Below are positions 17,032 to 26,058 of a DNA stretch of 64,000 nt, piece by piece. Each line of letters starts with the position of its first letter. Within the stretch, counting starts at the first letter, position 1. The notes beneath the pieces were generated by a model. It searched no databases. It worked only from the letters and a program-made list of their open reading frames with translations, and was not told the origin of the DNA. Origin of the DNA: CAWAWP01 sp963841205 (GTDB lineage: Bacteria; Chloroflexota; Ktedonobacteria; Ktedonobacterales; JADMIN01). Both the position numbers and the translations under genes were made by a program. The stretch spans positions 60,084-124,083 of the forward strand of contig CAWJCH010000024.1 in the NCBI GenBank assembly GCA_963841205.1, read 5' to 3'.

Positions 17032-19314
17032 ATGGGGAGGCCGGGGCGTCTTGCGCCACGCTCGGCGACCGTTCAATTGTTGCGCGCGCTGACGCTGCTC
17101 GCGCCGCGCCTGCATGGGCCGGAGGCGGCCGCCAGCGCCGAGGCGCTTTTCGCGTTGGTCTGCGACACGCTGCGCGGCGTGGGCCTCTCGTCTCACATCG
17201 CGAGCCTCGACGAGGACGGTGTGTTGCGTATCGTCGCGACGAGCCTTGACGGGCCGGTCGTCGCGGGGATCGAGGGGCTGATCGGACGTTCCTTCATCGG
17301 CTATCCGCTGCCGCGCACGGGGCCTTATGGGGAGGCGTTGGAGAGCGATCGTGCGCTTGAGATTGAGATCGCCAGCGTGGAGGCGATCCTGCAGCCGATC
17401 GTGCCGCAGCTCGACGAGGAGGGGCGCGCGGAGTTGGCCCGCGGTGCGCAGGCCGAGCATGCGGTGCTGGCGCCGTTCGTGACGGGTGGACGCGTCAATG
17501 GCGTCTTGACGGTGTTTGGGCCCGCCAACCGGCTGGCGCTGGAGGATGCGCCGGTGGTCGCGGCGCTGGGCGCGCAGATTGGGGTCGCGCTGGAGAACAG
17601 CCGGCTGCTGCGCGAGACGGAGGCGGAGCGCGTCCGCTGGCAGGGGGCGGTCGAGGCCATCGCGGAGATGGTGGTGACCTGCGACGCGACGGGCAGGTTG
17701 ACGTATTTCAACGCGGCGGCGGAACGCGTCATGGGCCAGTTCATGGCGGGGCTCGCGAGCGAGCGACACGCCGAGATATACCACCTCTTCGATGCCGACG
17801 GTCGGCCGTTTCAAGCGGAGGAGCTGCCGCTGGTGCGCGCGCTGCACACGGGGCAGCCGACCGGGCCGATCCTCATGCGGATCCGCGAGGCAGAGGAAGT
17901 TGACCGGCATACGGTGTGGACGGCCTCGCCGCTGCGCGATTCGGCGGGGACGCTGCTCGGCGCGGTGGCGGTGGGGCGGGACATCACGCGGGAACGTGTG
18001 CTGGAGGAGCAGAACCTCGCGGCGCTGGAAACGCTGCTGCGCGTGGCGACCCTTGTGACGGATGCCGGGCTGCCCGCCGATCCGGCGACGCTGCTGACGG
18101 GGGTAACGGAGGCGCTGCAGGGCCTGGCGGCGGTGGACTTCACGCATGGCATGCTGGTCGACGAGCGCGGCCCCGAGCTGATCGCGCTGCGCTTGTTCGG
18201 CGTCGAAGCGGAGGTGGAGGCTGAGTGGCGGGCGAGCGTCGCGGCCTTCGATCCGGCGGCGTCGGACCGCGTGCCCGGAGTGCTGGCGCTGCTGAGGCAG
18301 GGCAAGCTGTTGCGGCAGCAGTTCGATCTGGAGCGCCCGATCATCGCGCTGGGGACGGTGCGCTCGCTGAAGATCCGCGCGGCGATCACCGCACCGGTGT
18401 TGGTGGAGGGCGAGGTGGTGGGGCTGCTGACGATCGGCAGGGTGCGCGCGTCGGAGCCGGGGGTGACGGAGCTCTTCGCGCCGTGGGACGAGGAGCTGCT
18501 CGGCGGGGTGGCGCGCCTGGCGGGCGAGGCGCTGGCACGCGCACGGCTGAGCAGGCGGCTGGATGTGGCGGAGGCGGCGCGCTGGGCCGCAGAGGAGGCG
18601 ACGCGCCAGCGCGACGAGTTTCTCTCGGTGGCGAGCCACGAGCTGCGGACGCCGCTGACGAGCGTGAAGGCGAATGTGCAGATCGCCAACCGGCGCATGC
18701 GCGAGGCGGCGTCGTCGCCGGAGGCGGGGCAGCGCACGAGCCAGATCTTGGCGCGTGCGGATCGCCAAGTGGATCGCTTGATCCGGCTGGTGGACGATCT
18801 GGTGGACGCGTCGCGCATCCAGAGCGACCGGCTGGAACTGCGGCGCCGGCGGTTGGATCTGCGCGAGGTGGTGCGCGAGGCGGTGGAGGAGCAGCGGCAA
18901 CTGACGTCGCCCGCGCGGCTGCGCCTGGAGCTGCCGGAGCGCCCGGTCGTGGTGGATGGAGATGCGGATCGGCTGGGGCAGGTGGTGACGAATTACCTGA
19001 CGAATGCGCTGAAGTATTCGCCGGAGTCGGCGCCGGTGGTGGTGCGCGTCGAGCGGGATGCGGCGGCGAGGGCGCGGGTCTCGGTGCGTGACGAGGGGCC
19101 TGGCGTGCCGCCGGAGGAGCGCGAGGAGATCTGGCGGCGCTTCTATCGGGCGGTGGGGGTGCGTGTGCGGAGCGGCTCGGGGGTGGGGCTGGGGCTAGGG
19201 CTGTACATCAGCCGCGAGATCATGGTGCGTCACGGCGGGGCGGTGGGGGTGGAAGGCGCGCCGGGCGAGGGCAGCACGTTCTGGTTCACGCTGCCGCTGG
19301 CGGAGGAGGGGTGA
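17032..19314 (+). CDS. Sensor histidine kinase with GAF-PAS-GAF input
   Basis: 760 residues, no membrane helix, so cytoplasmic. A GAF domain covers about residues 15-190, a PAS domain about 200-325 (AIAEMVVTCDATGRLTYFN...GAVAVGRDITRE), and a second GAF about 335-500. HisKA has phospho-acceptor His536 in VASHELRTPLTSVK. The HATPase ends in N-box NYLTNALKYS, G1 DEGPGVPPEE and G2 GLGLGLYISREIM. No response regulator is adjacent, so it is an orphan kinase. The ligand of the GAF domains cannot be told. Confidence 0.92.
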   Translation: MGRPGRLAPRSATVQLLRALTLLAPRLHGPEAAASAEALFALVCDTLRGVGLSSHIASLDEDGVLRIVATSLDGPVVAGIEGLIGRSFIGYPLPRTGPYGEALESDRALEIEIASVEAILQPIVPQLDEEGRAELARGAQAEHAVLAPFVTGGRVNGVLTVFGPANRLALEDAPVVAALGAQIGVALENSRLLRETEAERVRWQGAVEAIAEMVVTCDATGRLTYFNAAAERVMGQFMAGLASERHAEIYHLFDADGRPFQAEELPLVRALHTGQPTGPILMRIREAEEVDRHTVWTASPLRDSAGTLLGAVAVGRDITRERVLEEQNLAALETLLRVATLVTDAGLPADPATLLTGVTEALQGLAAVDFTHGMLVDERGPELIALRLFGVEAEVEAEWRASVAAFDPAASDRVPGVLALLRQGKLLRQQFDLERPIIALGTVRSLKIRAAITAPVLVEGEVVGLLTIGRVRASEPGVTELFAPWDEELLGGVARLAGEALARARLSRRLDVAEAARWAAEEATRQRDEFLSVASHELRTPLTSVKANVQIANRRMREAASSPEAGQRTSQILARADRQVDRLIRLVDDLVDASRIQSDRLELRRRRLDLREVVREAVEEQRQLTSPARLRLELPERPVVVDGDADRLGQVVTNYLTNALKYSPESAPVVVRVERDAAARARVSVRDEGPGVPPEEREEIWRRFYRAVGVRVRSGSGVGLGLGLYISREIMVRHGGAVGVEGAPGEGSTFWFTLPLAEEG

Positions 19315-19554
19315 TGGAGCGCTTCGCGGCCTCAAGGCCGCGGCCAATCCTCTCAGGGGCGGAAATCGAGAGCGTGAGGGGCGTGCGCGGCGGAATTGTT
19401 GCGGGTTTGGCGCGATGGGCGGGGTGAGCATGGCGGGGTCGTCCTGTTGTGGGGAGATTGGCGGTGTGGCGAGGATAGTGGGGAAAGTGCCGATTTCAAG
19501 GGGACTCGTGGGGAGCGGGACGGTCGTGAGTGGGGCTGCTGCGCGAGGCGGAAT

Positions 19555-19598
19555 CTTTTTCCGTTTCCTTCCGCTTTTGCGTTTTGATCGAGGGTTCT
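19555..19598 (+). repeat. Dispersed repeat, TTCCGCTTTTGCGTTTTGATCG family
   Basis: Matches 42925-42966 closely, including the following gggttc, and the reverse complement at 3470-3500. Confidence 0.8.
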
Positions 19599-19684
19599 TG
19601 GCGGAAGAGGAGGGGAGGAGAGGGGTTGCGGGTGGGGCGGAAGAGGGGCCTCACCGCCGACCCATGTCCCTGCGGGGAGGGGGA

Positions 19685-19696
19685 GAACGGGTGTTC
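19685..19696. promoter_or_regulatory. GAAC-N4-GTTC box (SOS-box-like)
   Basis: GAACGGGTGTTC matches the Gram-positive-type LexA pattern GAACNNNNGTTC. It lies downstream of the T-rich repeat, like the second such box at 43164. No SOS gene is adjacent. Confidence 0.3.
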
Positions 19697-20331
19697 CTGG
19701 GCAGTACACCATGTGGGGGTGGGGGCAGGGAGCGCAGGATACGGAGATTTCCGGTCAGGCGCGGACACGAGTTTTTCACCGAGCACCTAGGTGAATTGGA
19801 TATCGAATCCATAGCATCCAAACTGGCGTGGGTCTCCTTTGCGCTGCTCAACAGTGCCATGTGGCATCACTGCGCATCTATTACCGCGAGCGGCGCAGAA
19901 TCTGGGCAGAGCCTCCAAGGACTCTGGGCAGATGGTCATCTACCCCCTGCCTGAAGGCAGGGGCTTGCCGCTCGCCCGGCACGACCAAGCCGCCGCGCGT
20001 GGCCCGATGACGGAGGCCCGATGACGGGGGCCCGGCAGGATCGCACCCCTGCCGCGGGTGCCGCAGCGGCGGCGTCCGCTGGCTCTGGTACCCTGGCATC
20101 GTTGGCGGCCGGGGACCCACGCATAGCCCGGTGGGACGGTGCGGTGCCACCCGTCGTCCCTGGCGAGCGCAGGGGTCTCAGCACGGCCGTAGCGTACCCG
20201 CGCGCGAAAGGAGACGGCGCCTCCCCCAGCCCGCAAGGGCGGGGCCTCCGCGCCGGAGCAGGTGAAGACGCTCATTCCTGCGGTCCCCCGCAAAGCTGCC
20301 GCCATAGTATGGACATCGGTTAGGAGTTGCG

Positions 20332-20590
20332 TTGACCACTCCCCACGGCTGCAAGCCGGGGGATGCTTGGGCTGACCACCGCAAACTCGGCGAACCGAGC
20401 GCGCCGTACACGGTCATGTCGTGGCCCGCAGCCACCTCCACACGCGTACATTCCCGCAGGCCCTGCGGGAGGGAGCAAGGATGGCACGCGTGGTCGGTTG
20501 GTGTCCAAGTGTCGGGAGCGCCCGACGACGCGCGGCGCTGCCTCCCCGTGGGGGAACCGAGGGGTCTTCGCGCCGCTTTCCTTGATAACG
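20332..20590 (-). mobile_element. Stand-alone reRNA-like IS605 element, copy A
   Basis: Minus orientation: the right-end terminus TTGA/TCAA is at 20332 and the left end near ttatcaagg at about 20588. It is homologous over its length to copies B and C. Hairpins in order are a cccc/gggg stem, cccgcag/ctgcggg, gtggc(tgcgg)gccac, ctcgg(ttcg)ccgag and the right-end hairpin cccccggcttgcagccgtgggg. No TnpB frame is present. Confidence 0.65.
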
Positions 20591-20809
20591 GCACAGAGGC
20601 GTACCAAAGCGTAACAGCGTGTAGTCCGTCCGAATATTTCACGTCTGCTGCCGTAGAGCTTGCACCCCATCCGCGATGAAGCGCCATATTCCATCCCAAC
20701 ATAGGCAGATCGCGCATGACGCAACAGCAGGTCCGCGTGCTTGGCAACAACGTAACACTCTCAGGATGCTCCCTCTCGCATGAATTGACAGGCGCTGCAC
20801 AGCCCGCGT
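20591..20809. other. Spacer between elements A and B
   Basis: No gene or clear repeat was recognised in this 220-bp spacer. Confidence 0.5.
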
Positions 20810-21064
20810 ATTATCGGCTTGCGCGGCGTGAAGACCCCTGGCTTGAGCCATGGGGATGAAACGCCGCGCCGTCAGGCGCTCCCGGCAACTGGACACCAAA
20901 CGACCACGTGTGCCATACTTAACCCCTACCGCAGGGCCTGCGGGAATGTACGCGTGTGGAGGTGGCTGCGGGCCACGACATGACCGTGTACGACTCACCT
21001 AGCTCGCTCGGTGAGCGGTGGTCAGCCCAAGCATCCCCCGGCTTCAGCCGTGGGGAGTGGTCAA
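20810..21064 (+). mobile_element. Stand-alone reRNA-like IS605 element, copy B
   Basis: Starts with attatcggc and ends with TCAA at 21061-21064. It has the same hairpin series as A and C. The fifth stem is ctcacc/ggtgag here, ctcgg/ccgag in A and a variant in C, so pairing is kept while sequence changes. It lies directly upstream of the T-box leader of valS and in inverted orientation to copy A, about 220 bp away. Confidence 0.7.
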
Positions 21065-21084
21065 AGAGAACAGCAGGCGATTTA

Positions 21085-21455
21085 TGCGTCTGCGCTCCGA
21101 GGAGGAGTAGGCGGAGAGCGCGCTGACAGCGACGATGGGGCCGGGACGGCGAAGGGCCGCCCGGGTGGAAGCCCCCGCAGCGTTGGCTCCCGCCGAAGGT
21201 CGCCCGGAGCATATATCTGCCGGTGAACGCCGTTGGTCGCAGCGGTCAGTAGATCGGCACGGGTACGCCCGTTAGCGCGTTTCCCCGAATCGGTGGCTAC
21301 GTGATGGACTCAGTGACGGGTCCGCAGGTGAGGTCGCCCGTCGGGATGACAAGTGTGCCGGTGGTGGCTTCGCGCCGCTCCGGCAAATCGAGGTGGTACC
21401 GCGGAAGCGCGCGACGCGCCCTTTCGTCCTCTGTGGACGAAGTGGGCGTTTTTTT
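21085..21455 (+). promoter_or_regulatory. T-box leader of valS, probable Val specifier GUC
   Basis: The hallmark T-box sequence GAGGTGGTACCGCGG is at 21390-21404, where it pairs with the tRNA 3' end in the antiterminator. It is followed by an intrinsic terminator at 21416-21455. The Stem I region at about 21085-21210 contains gccgaaGGTCgcccggagc, where GTC (21199-21201) is a valine codon placed as a specifier would be; this assignment is inference from position. Uncharged tRNA-Val would stabilise the antiterminator and raise valS expression. The downstream coding sequence is broken. Confidence 0.8.
21416..21455 (+). terminator. T-box intrinsic terminator
   Basis: gcgccctttcgtcc pairs with ggacgaagtgggcg, followed by seven T residues. 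It is the OFF state of the T-box switch. Confidence 0.85.
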
Positions 21456-21501
21456 GTTGCCTAGAATTCCGCGCTGCGCCGCCTCAGAAAGGGTGAAGGA
21501 T

Positions 21502-24045
21502 ATGACGACGCACGAGACTCCCGCTGGACAGCCGTTTCCCTTCGACGGGCTGCCCAAGCGCTACGATCCCGCCGCGATGGAGCCGGCGATCCAGGCGTAC
21601 TGGCGCGAGGAGCGCATCAACGAGTTCGATGCCGCGTCGGGGGCGCCTGTGTATAGCATCGACACACCGCCGGCGACGGTCTCGGGCAACCTGCACCTGG
21701 GGCACGTCTACTCGTACAGCCAGACCGACTTCTTCGCGCGCTACCGGCGTATGCGCGGCGACAACGTGTACTACCCGATGGGCTTCGACGACAACGGGCT
21801 GCCGACCGAGCGGCTGGTGGAGAAGCGAGAGGGCGTCACGGCGCGGCAGATCGGGCGCGGCGCGTTCATCCGGCGCTGCCTCGAAACGAGCGAGGAGGCC
21901 GAGCAGGATTACCGCGCGCTCTGGACTCGGCTCGGTCTCTCGATTGACTGGCGCTACAGCTATCGCACCATCGGCGACGACGCGCGTCGCATCTCGCAGC
22001 TCTCGTTCCTCCGGCTGTATCAGGCGGGACGGGCGTATCGGAGCGAGGCGCCCGCGATCTGGTGTCCCGAGTGCCAGACGGCGATTGCGCAGGCGGAACT
22101 GGACGATCTCGAACGCGAGACGACGTTCTACACGCTGGCGTTTACCGCTCCCCCTAACCCCCTCCCCTTTGAGGGGAGGGGGGATCAGACGACCGGCGCC
22201 GACACGCGGGGGACGATCTGCCGATCGCGACGACGCGGCCCGAGCTGCTGCCGGCGTGCGTCGCGGTCTTCGTGCATCCGGAGGATGAGCGGTATCGGAG
22301 GTTGATCGGGCGGCGGGTGACGACGCCGCTGGGCGAGACGGTGCCGGTGCTGGCCGATGCAGAGGCGGACCCGGCGAAGGGGTCGGGCGCGGTGATGTGC
22401 TGCACCTTCGGCGACGCGACGGATGTGGAGTGGTGGCGCACGCATGCGACTGCCACTGCGGGCGGTCATCGGGCGCGACGGGCGACTGACCGCCGGCGGC
22501 GGGGCCCTATGCAGGGATGACCGCCACGGACGCGCGGCAGGCGATCATCCGTGATCTCGATGCGGCGGGGAAAGTGCTGGAGCGCAGGACGATTGCGCAA
22601 TCGGTGCGCGTGCATGAGCGGTGCGACACGCCGGTGGAGTATCTGGTGACCTCGCAGTGGTTCATCCGCGTGCTGGACCGCAAGGAGCAGCTGCTGGCGG
22701 CGGGCGAGCGCGTGACATGGCATCCGGCGGCGATGGCGGCGCGCTACCGCGATTGGGTGGAGCATCTGGCATGGGACTGGTGCATCTCGCGGCAGCGCTT
22801 CTTCGGCGTGCCGTTCCCGCTGTGGTACTGCGACGCCTGTGGCGAGCCGCTGCTGGCCGGCGAGGACGCGCTGCCGCTCGATCCCACCGAGACGCAGCCG
22901 GCGCGGGCGTGTGCCTGCGGCGGGACGAGCTTCACGCCGGAGTGGGACGTGATGGACACCTGGGCGACCTCGTCGATGACGCCGCAGATCGCGGGGCACT
23001 GGCTCGACGATCCGGCGCTCTACGCGAAGGTGTTTCCGTACGCGCTGCGGCCGCAGGCGCACGAGATCATCCGCACGTGGGCCTTCGACACGCTGGTGAA
23101 GTCGCTGGAGCACTTCGACACGCTGCCGTGGAGCGACGTGGCGATCTCGGGGTGGGGTCTCGCGCCGGAAGGGACGGGCAAGATCAGCAAGAGCCGAGGC
23201 GGCGGGCCGATCGCGCCGAACGAGATCCTGGCGCGCTACTCGGCGGACGCGGCGCGCTACTGGGCGGCAAGCACGGGACTTGGCAAAGATTCGGTGATCC
23301 GCGAGGAGAAGATCCAGGAGGGGCTGAAGCTCGCCACGAAACTGTGGAACGTCGCCAAGTTCGCCGAGCGGGTTCTTGCGCGGCTACGCGGCGCCGGCGC
23401 CGACGCCCGCGCTCTCGCCGGCCGACCGCTGGCTGCTCTCGCGGACGCAGCGGCTGATCGCGCGGGCGACCGATCTCTTCGAGAGCTACGACTACGCGGC
23501 GGCGAAGGCGGAGATCGAGGGCTTCTTCTGGGGCGAGCTGGCCGACAATTATCTGGAGATGGCGAAGGCGCGACTCTACGACGCGGAGCATCCGCAGCAC
23601 GAGGGCGCGCGCTACACGCTACGTGCGGCGCTGCTGGCGACGGTCAAGCTCTTCGCGCCGTTCGTGCCGCACGTGACGGAGGCGATCTATCAGGGGCTCT
23701 TCGCGGCGACGGAGGGGGGCGGCTCGCTGCACCGCTCGCGCTGGCCGGAGGCGCGAGAGGCGTTGATCGACGCGCGGGCGGAGGCGGTCGGCGAGGCGCT
23801 GATCGCGATCGCGACGGCGGCGCGACGCTACTAAGAGCGAGGCGAGTCTCTCGCTCGGCGCGGAGCTGCCGGCGCTGCATCTCGCCACGACGGATGCGGC
23901 GCTGGCGGAGGCGCTGCGCGAGGCCGAGACCGACCTGCGCAGCGTGACGCGGGCGCGCGGGATCGTCGTCGGTGATGGGCTGGACGCGGGCACGAGGCCG
24001 CTGTCGACGGAGGGGCCGGCGCAGGTCACCGTGGCGAGGGAGTAG
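21502..24045 (+). pseudogene. valS: Valyl-tRNA synthetase (archaeal-like), disrupted
   Basis: ATG 21502 follows aaagggtgaagg. The product joined across frames would be a full ValRS of about 840 residues with DTPPATVSGNLHLGH (HIGH motif), YYPMGFDDNGLPTER, ATTRPELLPACVAVF, WDWCISRQRFFGVPFP and the KMSKS equivalent GKISKSRGGG. The HIGH context SGNLHLGHVYSYSQTD is of the archaeal type also found in some bacteria. Five lesions interrupt it: a palindromic repeat at 22148-22193, and apparent one-base insertions at about 22457 (extra A), 22500 (extra G in a G run), 23384 and 23831 (extra T giving an early TAA). Either this is a decaying second valS, or the lesions reflect sequence errors; valS is essential, so another copy is expected. 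Confidence 0.85.
22148..22193. repeat. Dispersed CCCCTCCCC/GGGGAGGGG palindrome inside valS
   Basis: ctccccctaaccccctcccc pairs with ggggaggggggat. It is the same family as intergenic copies at 51031, 52972, 54936, 56541, 59842 and 63926. It separates the codons for LAFTA from those for DDLPIATTRPE and shifts the frame. Confidence 0.8.
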
Positions 24046-24066
24046 GAGGTGGACGACTGAGGAGAG

Positions 24067-24090
24067 GGCCGGCCTGGCGTGCCGGCCTTT
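24067..24090 (+). terminator. Intrinsic terminator after valS
   Basis: ggccggc(ctggcgt)gccggcc is followed by ttt. Confidence 0.65.
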
Positions 24091-24163
24091 CCCGCTAGCG
24101 GTTTCGCGGGCGATTTCGCGGTTTTCGTCTGGTTCCTTGGAAGCGATCGGGGGAGAATTGGGC

Positions 24164-24817
24164 ATGGGCGCCGCCTCGGGCGCTTCGTCCGAATTCTCCG
24201 AAAGGCTGGTACTGTCATGTCGCTTCCAGGTCTTTTCGCGTCCGTGGCGTACCTCGCTCGCCCGGCGACCCGGTGTCGCAGTGGGCATCCTCTGCGCGTC
24301 GCTTACCACGCTAGCGGCATGCTCGTCGGGAGGGAGCACGACGAGTAGTACAACGCCTTCGGCCTCGGCGACGGGGGGCGTGAAGGCGGACACGAGTCTC
24401 TGCACCATCATCGCGCCGAAGGATTTCTTCGCGGCGATAGGCGTGCCAGGGGGAACAGAGCAGGCCTCGACCCAGACGGTCAACGGCGATCGGATCGTGA
24501 ATTGCCTCTACAAGCCCTCGGTGTCGGTTGGGGCGAGCAGCGCGATCAACTTCGTCTTCACGAGTGACGGCGCGACGTATTACGGCAAGATGAAGCAGAA
24601 CGAACAGGGCATCCTGGGCAGCGAGAACGACCTGAGCGGCCTGGGCGACGCCGCCTTTTGGGGCACGGGGACACCGCTCGCGTCGGACGCCTTCCAGCTG
24701 AACGTGCGCAAAGGGAATGTGATCGTCGTGATCGAGATGGACGGCAGCGCGGAGGATGGCAGCGTCTATCTCAACAGCGCGAAGCAGTTCGCCCAGACGA
24801 TCCTCGCCCATCTCTGA
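24164..24817 (+). CDS. Lipoprotein of unknown function (DUF3558-like fold possible)
   Basis: 217 residues from ATG 24164 with gggggaga upstream. A basic N-terminus precedes the signal hydrophobic stretch VAVGILCASLTTLAAC, whose lipobox is LAAC. The mature part has a Ser/Thr spacer, then a domain with two Cys (LCTIIAPKDFFAAIGV and IVNCLYK) that probably form a disulfide, and a GLGDAAFWG motif typical of small extracellular lipoproteins in Actinobacteria and Chloroflexota. Function unknown. Confidence 0.72.
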   Translation: MGAASGASSEFSERLVLSCRFQVFSRPWRTSLARRPGVAVGILCASLTTLAACSSGGSTTSSTTPSASATGGVKADTSLCTIIAPKDFFAAIGVPGGTEQASTQTVNGDRIVNCLYKPSVSVGASSAINFVFTSDGATYYGKMKQNEQGILGSENDLSGLGDAAFWGTGTPLASDAFQLNVRKGNVIVVIEMDGSAEDGSVYLNSAKQFAQTILAHL

Positions 24818-24822
24818 GGGCG

Positions 24823-25330
24823 TCAGTCGGCCATGACGGTCTCGAAGAGGGTTTTGACGCGGTCGTGCTCGTGGCGCCAGGCGGTCCAGACGGCGCGAGC
24901 CCAGCGGCGCAGGGCGGCGTCGCGCTCGTCGCCGGGCGGGGCGTGCAGCACGTCGAGGACGGTGAGGTCGCCGGCGGGCGATGGCGGTGGTGTGAAGGCG
25001 GGCCACGTCTTGGAGCGGCGGGCGAGCAGCATGTGCATGTGCTGCACCTGCCTGCCGGTGTAGCCGCGCTCGCAGAAGAGGTAGAGGCCGATCAGGACGA
25101 AGGCGGGGCCGATGGGGCGCGGGTGCGCGACGACGTGCTGCGCACCGTAGGCGTCTACGAGATGCTGGTGGATGAACTCGCTATCGCCTCGCGTGACGGT
25201 GTAGGCGGTGAGCTCGCCGTGGAACTGCCAACATTCGGGCGAGGCGTTGTAGCGCGGGTCGGGCTGCGCCTCGGTGATGGGGAGGCGGAGGCCGCAACCG
25301 GGGCAGTCTGCGATAGGTGGGCGCGGGCAT
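24823..25330 (-). pseudogene. DUF5946-like protein with 5' frameshift
   Basis: The conceptual product starts with a zinc-knuckle-like CPGCGLRLP, continues through YNASPECWQFHGELTAYT and HQHLVDAYGAQH, and ends FETVMAD, a pattern I associate with DUF5946. The conserved frame has no ATG/GTG/TTG before residue about 95 (GTG 25047). An ATG at 25330 lies one base out of frame, so a one-base insertion between 25330 and 25306 probably separates the start from the body. Function of the family is unknown. Confidence 0.6.
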
Positions 25331-25488
25331 AAGGACTCCGTTGGTGGACCTCACCCCTAGCCCCTGCTACCAGGGGGACGACAGGATCCTGGCCTGGGAT
25401 AGTTATACGCGATCGATCTGGGCCATTGCCGGCGCCTCCCGGCCTGAAGGCCGGGGCGAATCGCACGTACAGCGCGAAGACCACGAAC
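25331..25488. repeat. Two dispersed palindromes between genes
   Basis: cctcacccctagcccctgctaccaggggg (about 25348-25377) and cccggcctgaaggccgggg (25438-25456). No gene. Confidence 0.65.
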
Positions 25489-26058
25489 CTACGAGCGAGC
25501 GAGATCGTCCGCCGCCTGGGCGATGGCAACGTAGGCGAGGGTGCCGAGCAGGCCCGAGGCGAGATCGCCCTCGGAGTCCCACGCGCCGCGCACGTTGTGG
25601 GTGCCGCAAAAGAGGTCGGTGGCGATCTCTTGCAGCTCCAGCAGGGCGTGCGCGCTGTTCGCCGTGAAGAGGGTGCGCCGGGGCGACCAGTCGAAGGCGC
25701 GCATCAGCACGGCGGCGAGGGCGCCGGAGCCGTGGAAGTGGGGGATGAGGTCGAAGTGTGTATAGCGATTATAGAGGTTGAAGGCGTTGCCCGCCATGTC
25801 GAGCCAGAAGATCGAGAGGTAGAGGTTGTCGGTCCAGACCGGGTAGCCGTGCCAGCGCTTGCGCAGGTCTCCGCGCGCGAGGTAAAGCGCCGGGAAGGCG
25901 AGGCTGAGGCTGCCGACGATGAGCAGGTTGCGCACGGGGATGGCCTTGCCCTTGTAGCGCGGGTCGTCGGGGCGGCGCATGACGTCCAGCAGGAAGGCGG
26001 CGCTGCTGGCGCGCAGCAGCGCGTTCACGGCGAGCCCGAGCGCGCGGGGCGTCGTCAT
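25489..26058 (-). CDS. Integral membrane protein, YjdF/DUF2238-like
   Basis: 189 residues from ATG 26058 (aaggag lies 14 bases upstream; a GTG two codons earlier is better spaced). Hydrophobic helices include VRNLLIVGSLSLAFPALYLA and the C-terminal LASGLLGTLAYVAIAQA. Conserved polar motifs in the membrane are DNLYLSIFWLDMAGNAFNLY, DLIPHFHGSGALA and TDLFCGTHNVRGAWDSEGD, resembling the DUF2238/YjdF group of unknown function. His and Asp within helices could bind a ligand or metal. Confidence 0.7.
   Translation of the reverse strand: MTTPRALGLAVNALLRASSAAFLLDVMRRPDDPRYKGKAIPVRNLLIVGSLSLAFPALYLARGDLRKRWHGYPVWTDNLYLSIFWLDMAGNAFNLYNRYTHFDLIPHFHGSGALAAVLMRAFDWSPRRTLFTANSAHALLELQEIATDLFCGTHNVRGAWDSEGDLASGLLGTLAYVAIAQAADDLARS

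Larger units (their letters stand above)
19315..20331. other. Repeat island, no gene seen
   Basis: About 1 kb without a supportable gene. It holds a ggcctcaaggcc palindrome (19325-19343), a plus-oriented TTCCGCTTTTGCGTTTTGATCG repeat (19555-19598) and a GAAC-N4-GTTC box (19685-19696). Further right are a TTCACC...GGTGAA inverted repeat (about 19778-19794), a left-end-type hairpin ccccctgcctgaaggcagggg (about 19942-19960), a 15-bp tandem duplication (aggcccgatgacggg, about 20000-20030) and another left-end-like hairpin near 20215-20262. Confidence 0.6.

Noticed and set aside
14347..18900. A 1517-codon minus-strand open frame
   Set aside because: It is the shadow of the lipoprotein, phosphoesterase and histidine kinase genes in GC-rich DNA; composition is Arg/His/Gln-rich with no domain.
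19942..20262. A possible further stand-alone element between two left-end-like hairpins
   Set aside because: No right end with TCAA could be found, so I report only the hairpins.
20332..20679. Open frames through elements A, B and C giving related peptides (KPGDAWADHR and SRRPCG)
   Set aside because: The frame breaks differently in each copy and hairpin stems change in pairs; conservation follows RNA structure, so I do not call them proteins.
22272..22520. Short ORF with ValRS-like sequence as a separate gene
   Set aside because: It is one frame segment of the disrupted valS, not an independent gene.
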